Shown here: piece by piece, positions 60,454-64,000 of the stretch
How positions within the stretch are numbered: the stretch's first letter is position 1
How the letters are laid out: every line of letters begins with the position of its first letter
Origin: Ustilago trichophora
Lineage: Eukaryota > Basidiomycota > Ustilaginomycetes > Ustilaginales > Ustilaginaceae
Direction: 5' to 3'
DNA: 64,000 nucleotides
Assembly: GCA_900323505.1 (NCBI GenBank)
Contig: OOIN01000004.1
Span: 1,860,001-1,924,000, forward strand
Notes under the pieces: generated by a model
Told to the model about the DNA's origin: nothing
Database searches by the model: none
The model's input: the letters and a program-made list of their open reading frames with translations, nothing else
Made by a program: the position numbers and the translations under genes

Positions 60454-60633
60454 GCAGTGTGTGTCTGCATGAGCGTGAGTGCAAGTGAAACCATCTTACC
60501 TTTGTACGTTTCCCTCTTGGACACATTGAGTGCTTCAAGTGGCTGTTGCTGTAACCCGTTACGCTTGCTGGAATCCTTGACCGTGTACGTCTGACTGTGC
60601 TTGCTATGTGCGCTGCTTGTCTCCTCTGAAGCA

Positions 60634-60639
60634 TATATA
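60634..60639 (+). promoter_or_regulatory. TATA-like box of the helicase gene
   Basis: TATATA within GCATATATAC, 114 bp before the ATG at 60753. Confidence 0.4.
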
Positions 60640-60752
60640 CTGTGCCTTTCTGACCGTTGCTGACCGTCATTGCTCATCAATCCAACAATCCATTCCAGCT
60701 TCTCTCTACCGTACTCTACCACTTTTATCCACCGCCAGCAAATTCTTCAACC

Positions 60753-63700
60753 ATGTCTCAGCAATCTTTCCATCCTGATGACAGCGTACTTGCTGCTGAA
60801 CTTGTTGATGCAGGCATCGACACAATTGACGCAGTCAGTGATACGGACAGGTATGTTTGGGCAATCATCACCACGCATCATCAATGATCAGCAGCTGACA
60901 TCACTATTTGCATTTTTTGAATTCAGTCACGCTCTCCCTGCTGCCAACCAAGCCGCAAATCAAGAAACCGCCATTTCCACTCCAGTGGATCCTCAGCACA
61001 CCGCTCAGCTGGCACGCTTCAACTTACGCTTGGTGGACCATCCCCGCATCCTGCTCTGCACCCTGGACAGCTGTTGTCCTCAATTGCCGCTCATCCCAGA
61101 CTTCAAGCACGTCACGGCTCACATCAAGAAGGTCCACAAGAAGCCGCTGGTTGGGTCTGCCAAGGAGATGCTGCGTAGCCTCCTTGATGAACTGGATGTA
61201 CCGTCTCCTGGCACGGTCTGCATCAACAAGGATCTTCTGCCAGAGCGCATGATTCCTGAGCTGGGTGAGCTCTTCCAAGGCTACCGCTGCAACTTGTGCT
61301 CCTATGCCGTCCAAGCCAAGTCTGCTTTCTACGAGCATCTGCGTGGGCATCCTGATGCTAAAGGCAGAGCATCGTACACCCATCCTGTTCCCATGCAGAA
61401 GTTGCACGAGTGCGGCAAGAAGATCTGCTACCTTCACGTCTGCAATCAAGATCTGGATCCCACACCGCCTCCTGCCATTCTCACCACCGCTCTGGATGCA
61501 AGCACCATCAGCGCCAATATCAAGACAAAGGTGGATGCCTTCCTCAAGCAGAATGAAGATTGCCTCCGTGAAGCAGACCTGCTCAAGCCAGGCATTCAGC
61601 CTGAATCTGCCAGCGGCAACATTGGTCCTTGGGCCAAGCAGCTGGGTTGGCATGCGTACTGGGCTGGCAAGCCTATTGTGGCCATTGGCGCACTCAGCAA
61701 GTCAAAAAAGGTGTGGCCTGGTGCTCATATAGACTTTGTCCATTGGGTATTGGTCATGACACAGCAAGCAGCCGCAACATGGATGACGGCTTTCCTCAAG
61801 ACTGGCAGGCAGGTGCAACAGACTTTCCGTGCCTACAGTCCTGAACCAAGCCAGCCGTACAACCTCAGCCTACCAACAGTCAAGAAACGTGCGGACATGT
61901 GGGCCTTTTTACTTGCTCTGCTTATCCATGCGGTCTTTGACGGTGTCTCTTTTGGCTATTACGGTGACAGTGACCAGACTGAGCATCTTGGTCTCAGCGC
62001 ACACCTGGACTCTGTACTGCAAGATCTGCATGATCTTTACTACGGTGCGGATGCAGACATTGATCCGCTCACTGATGAAGATCTGGCAAGCAAGGCAGTG
62101 CCGCTCCTCCTCCAACTCTCTCACCTCTTGGTCACGCAACAGCCAGAGGTGTATGGTGAGAATGACAAGCTTGCTTTGGTACGGCTGTTCCTCCACCTCT
62201 GCGTCAGCGCAGATGGCACTCCCATTCCAGTCAATGCCGCTACGTCCATCATTGCCAGCTTGGAGTTCTGCTGCCGTGCAGTGCTCTGGCAGTGGCTGTT
62301 GGATCCAGAAGATGGTGTGCTCATTGAGCGCTCTGCTGAGGAGATTGCTGCCGAGGTTGATCTACAGATGAAGCGCTATCTGTACAGCACCAGCAGCTCC
62401 GCCAGCTCATACCTACAATCCCTTCACCGGTATGGCACAGTACTTGCGCAAGATGATGGCACCAACTTCCACTTTTCCTGGCAGCAAGATCTCAAGAGCG
62501 TCAAGTTTGGAACAGAGACCATCCAAGTGGACCGTCTCCAAGCTCTGATGCATGGTGCGCAAAAGCGGGCAGAAGCTTTGCTACGTCAGCTCTGCCTTTT
62601 GCCAGAGGATGCATCACTTGCGCTCAACCTGAAGCACATTCTGGATGATCACCGCAACATGCAACCAGACTTCAGCTTTGTGGCCGCTTCTCCGGAGCTG
62701 CAGAGCATCAGCAGTGTTCTCTGCCGTGCTGCTGCTGGTAACGTACCTGCTGCGCAACCCCTCATGGATCCATACTCTGATGAGTTGGAGTTCGATGCAG
62801 ATGCTGCCAATGCGTACTTCAGCATGCACAATGAATTCACCAAGCTGCTTGCGGTGCTCATTGAGCTTGGTAGCGGTCTGCCTGCAAGAGGTACAGAGCT
62901 GCTCCAATTGCAGCACACCAACACGCTTGTTGGTCCACGCAACCTCTTTGTGCATGATGGCAGTGTCTTCACCGCTCTGCCCAGCAAGAAAGGCACTGGA
63001 CGTCAAAAGGTGATTCCACGCTTCCTGCCATACCCAGTGGGATGCATGGTGGTCTTTTACGTAGCTCAGGTGGTGCCGTTTGTCCATCTCCTACATAATG
63101 CAGTGCTGCAGCCCCGTGCGGCCAGCTCTATGCTCTTGGTGGACCATCACGGCAATGCATGGGAGACAAATGCCGTCACCAAGATGCTGCAAGCACTCTG
63201 CCAGGAGCACATCAGCTCTATCACGGCTGGCCTCAACATGCGCACTTGGCGGCAACTGGCAGTGAGCATTGACCGCAAGCTCATCCGTCCGAGGTCCATG
63301 ACTGCAGAAGAGGTGTTGGACAGCGCTCACGATCTTCAAGCTGGACATTCAACACGGACTGCAGAGCAGCACTATGGCCTGGATGCAAGCATGCTGCATC
63401 AGCTCACGCAAGAGAGCATGGATGTCATGTTGGAAGTGTCAGAGCGGTGGCATGCATTCTGGGGTATGCCATCCCGCTTTGAAGAGGACGTCAAGCCATA
63501 TGACCACCTCATGGCAGGAAAGGCAGCAGGAGATGACTGCAAGGCAGTATCTTCACTGAAGCGGCAGCTGGATGCTTTGCAGGAGGACATGCGGTGTGTC
63601 AAGCAAAGGCTGGAGCATCCAATTGAAGTTGCTCCACCAAGCGCTACAAGTGCGGTGCCTGCTGCCCCCATTTCACGCTCTGCTGTGCTAGCAGAACCAG

Positions 63701-64000
63701 TCAGCAATGCACTCTTCAAGGTGACCGGCAGCCACCGCACCAAGACACTGGAGCAGGCCTATGCGCTCAATGCCATCTATGCCAAGGAGACACCACTGAT
63801 CATTGTCATGGCCACTGGGTCCGGCAAGTCTGCACTTTTCATGGCACCGCTGCATTGGCTGCCGCCAGCCTCTGTCATTATTGTGGTGGTGCCATTCATT
63901 GCACTCACAGATGATCTGATGGAGCAGTGTCAGTGGGTTGGAATTGTGGCAAGCAAGTGGACAGGCTACCGGAGTGCAGACAGAGTAGAGGGCAGTCAGC
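60753..64000 (+). CDS. telomere-linked RecQ-like helicase with OrsD/C2H2 and tyrosine-recombinase-like domains (3' end beyond window)
   Basis: Exon 1 is 60753-60850 and exon 2 runs from 60927 to the window edge with no stop; the 76-bp GTATGT...TTCAG intron restores phase (AG|T). 1057 codons are visible. Residues 60-180 contain zinc-binding HPRILLCTLDSCCPQLP and a C2H2 finger YRCNLCSYAVQAKSAFYEHL (C154, C157), resembling the OrsD family. Residues about 670-860 show a tyrosine-recombinase signature: R687 (GLPARGTELLQLQ), K720/K721 (PSKKGTGRQKVIPR), R805-T-W-R808, H840 (LQAGHSTRT) and Y849 (EQHYGLD). A coiled coil follows near 910, then Walker A MATGSGKSALF (K1000) and VVVPFIALTDDLMEQC, a RecQ-type start. 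Smut telomeres carry RecQ-like genes (UTAS of U. maydis), so a subtelomeric position is likely. Helicase motifs II-VI lie outside the window. Confidence 0.85.

Larger units (their letters stand above)
59039..60752. other. 1.7 kb repetitive, probably subtelomeric spacer
   Basis: Full of degenerate GACTGACTGACAGAC and TTTGTCTGTC-type words; translations give Ser-Val-Ser-Gln repeats, typical of simple-sequence DNA. It contains a near-repeated word GACGCGTCAAAATTCAG, a 70-bp tandem duplication and a TATA box. No separate gene is supported. Confidence 0.75.

Noticed and set aside
59351..60740. CRISPR-like or satellite array
   Set aside because: The GACT-rich words are irregular in spacing and sequence, there are no uniform spacers, and the organism is a fungus.

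Overview
The window comes from a filamentous or dimorphic basidiomycete, most likely a smut fungus of the Ustilaginaceae. The reasons are intron-poor genes, short GT-AG introns of about 60-140 bp, pyrimidine-rich leaders, many microsatellites, and an SDH2 protein that looks almost the same as the Ustilago maydis iron-sulphur subunit as I remember it. No bacterial features, rRNA, tRNA or CRISPR arrays were seen. Species assignment is inference.

Layout, left to right. 0-21.6 kb is core chromosome: CSN4 (COP9 signalosome), a 5.5 kb pyrimidine-rich intergenic region leading to a large AT-hook protein, a cyclopropane-fatty-acid-synthase-like methyltransferase, a GT69 (CMT1-type) mannosyltransferase, a secreted purple acid phosphatase and the NatC subunit NAA35/MAK10. 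At 21.8-27.0 kb a complete but mutated Ty3/Gypsy retrotransposon sits just upstream of NAA35. It has identical 88-bp LTRs, a 4-bp target duplication, a primer binding site, a polypurine tract, a -1 frameshift site and four TGA nonsense codons. About 4 kb of gene-free DNA follows. From 31 to 55 kb the core set resumes: a ferric reductase, an MFS transporter, a LYR-motif protein, an orphan multi-pass membrane protein, BZZ1 (F-BAR/C1/SH3), PML1 (FHA, splicing RES complex), SDH2, a helical-repeat protein, RPT6, ISA1 and the mitochondrial DEAD-box helicase MRH4. Most neighbours are convergent or divergent pairs, and five genes need splicing across one or two introns.

The last 8 kb (55.7-64 kb) is different. 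A 1107-aa protein joins a P-loop NTPase to a likely PD-(D/E)xK nuclease, the arrangement of Crinkler-RHS-type conflict proteins. After 1.7 kb of degenerate GACT-rich repeats with a 70-bp tandem duplication and four ACGCGT boxes comes a giant spliced gene that runs off the end. It encodes an OrsD/C2H2 zinc-finger region, a region with the full catalytic signature of a tyrosine recombinase, and the start of a RecQ-type helicase. This resembles the telomere-linked RecQ helicases of smuts and suggests the right end approaches a telomere. The recombinase-like module inside that helicase, next to an NTPase-nuclease gene, is the best candidate here for an undescribed system.

Several genes concern mitochondria and iron (ISA1, SDH2, LYR protein, MRH4, ferric reductase), but they are not arranged as a cluster and I infer no co-regulation.
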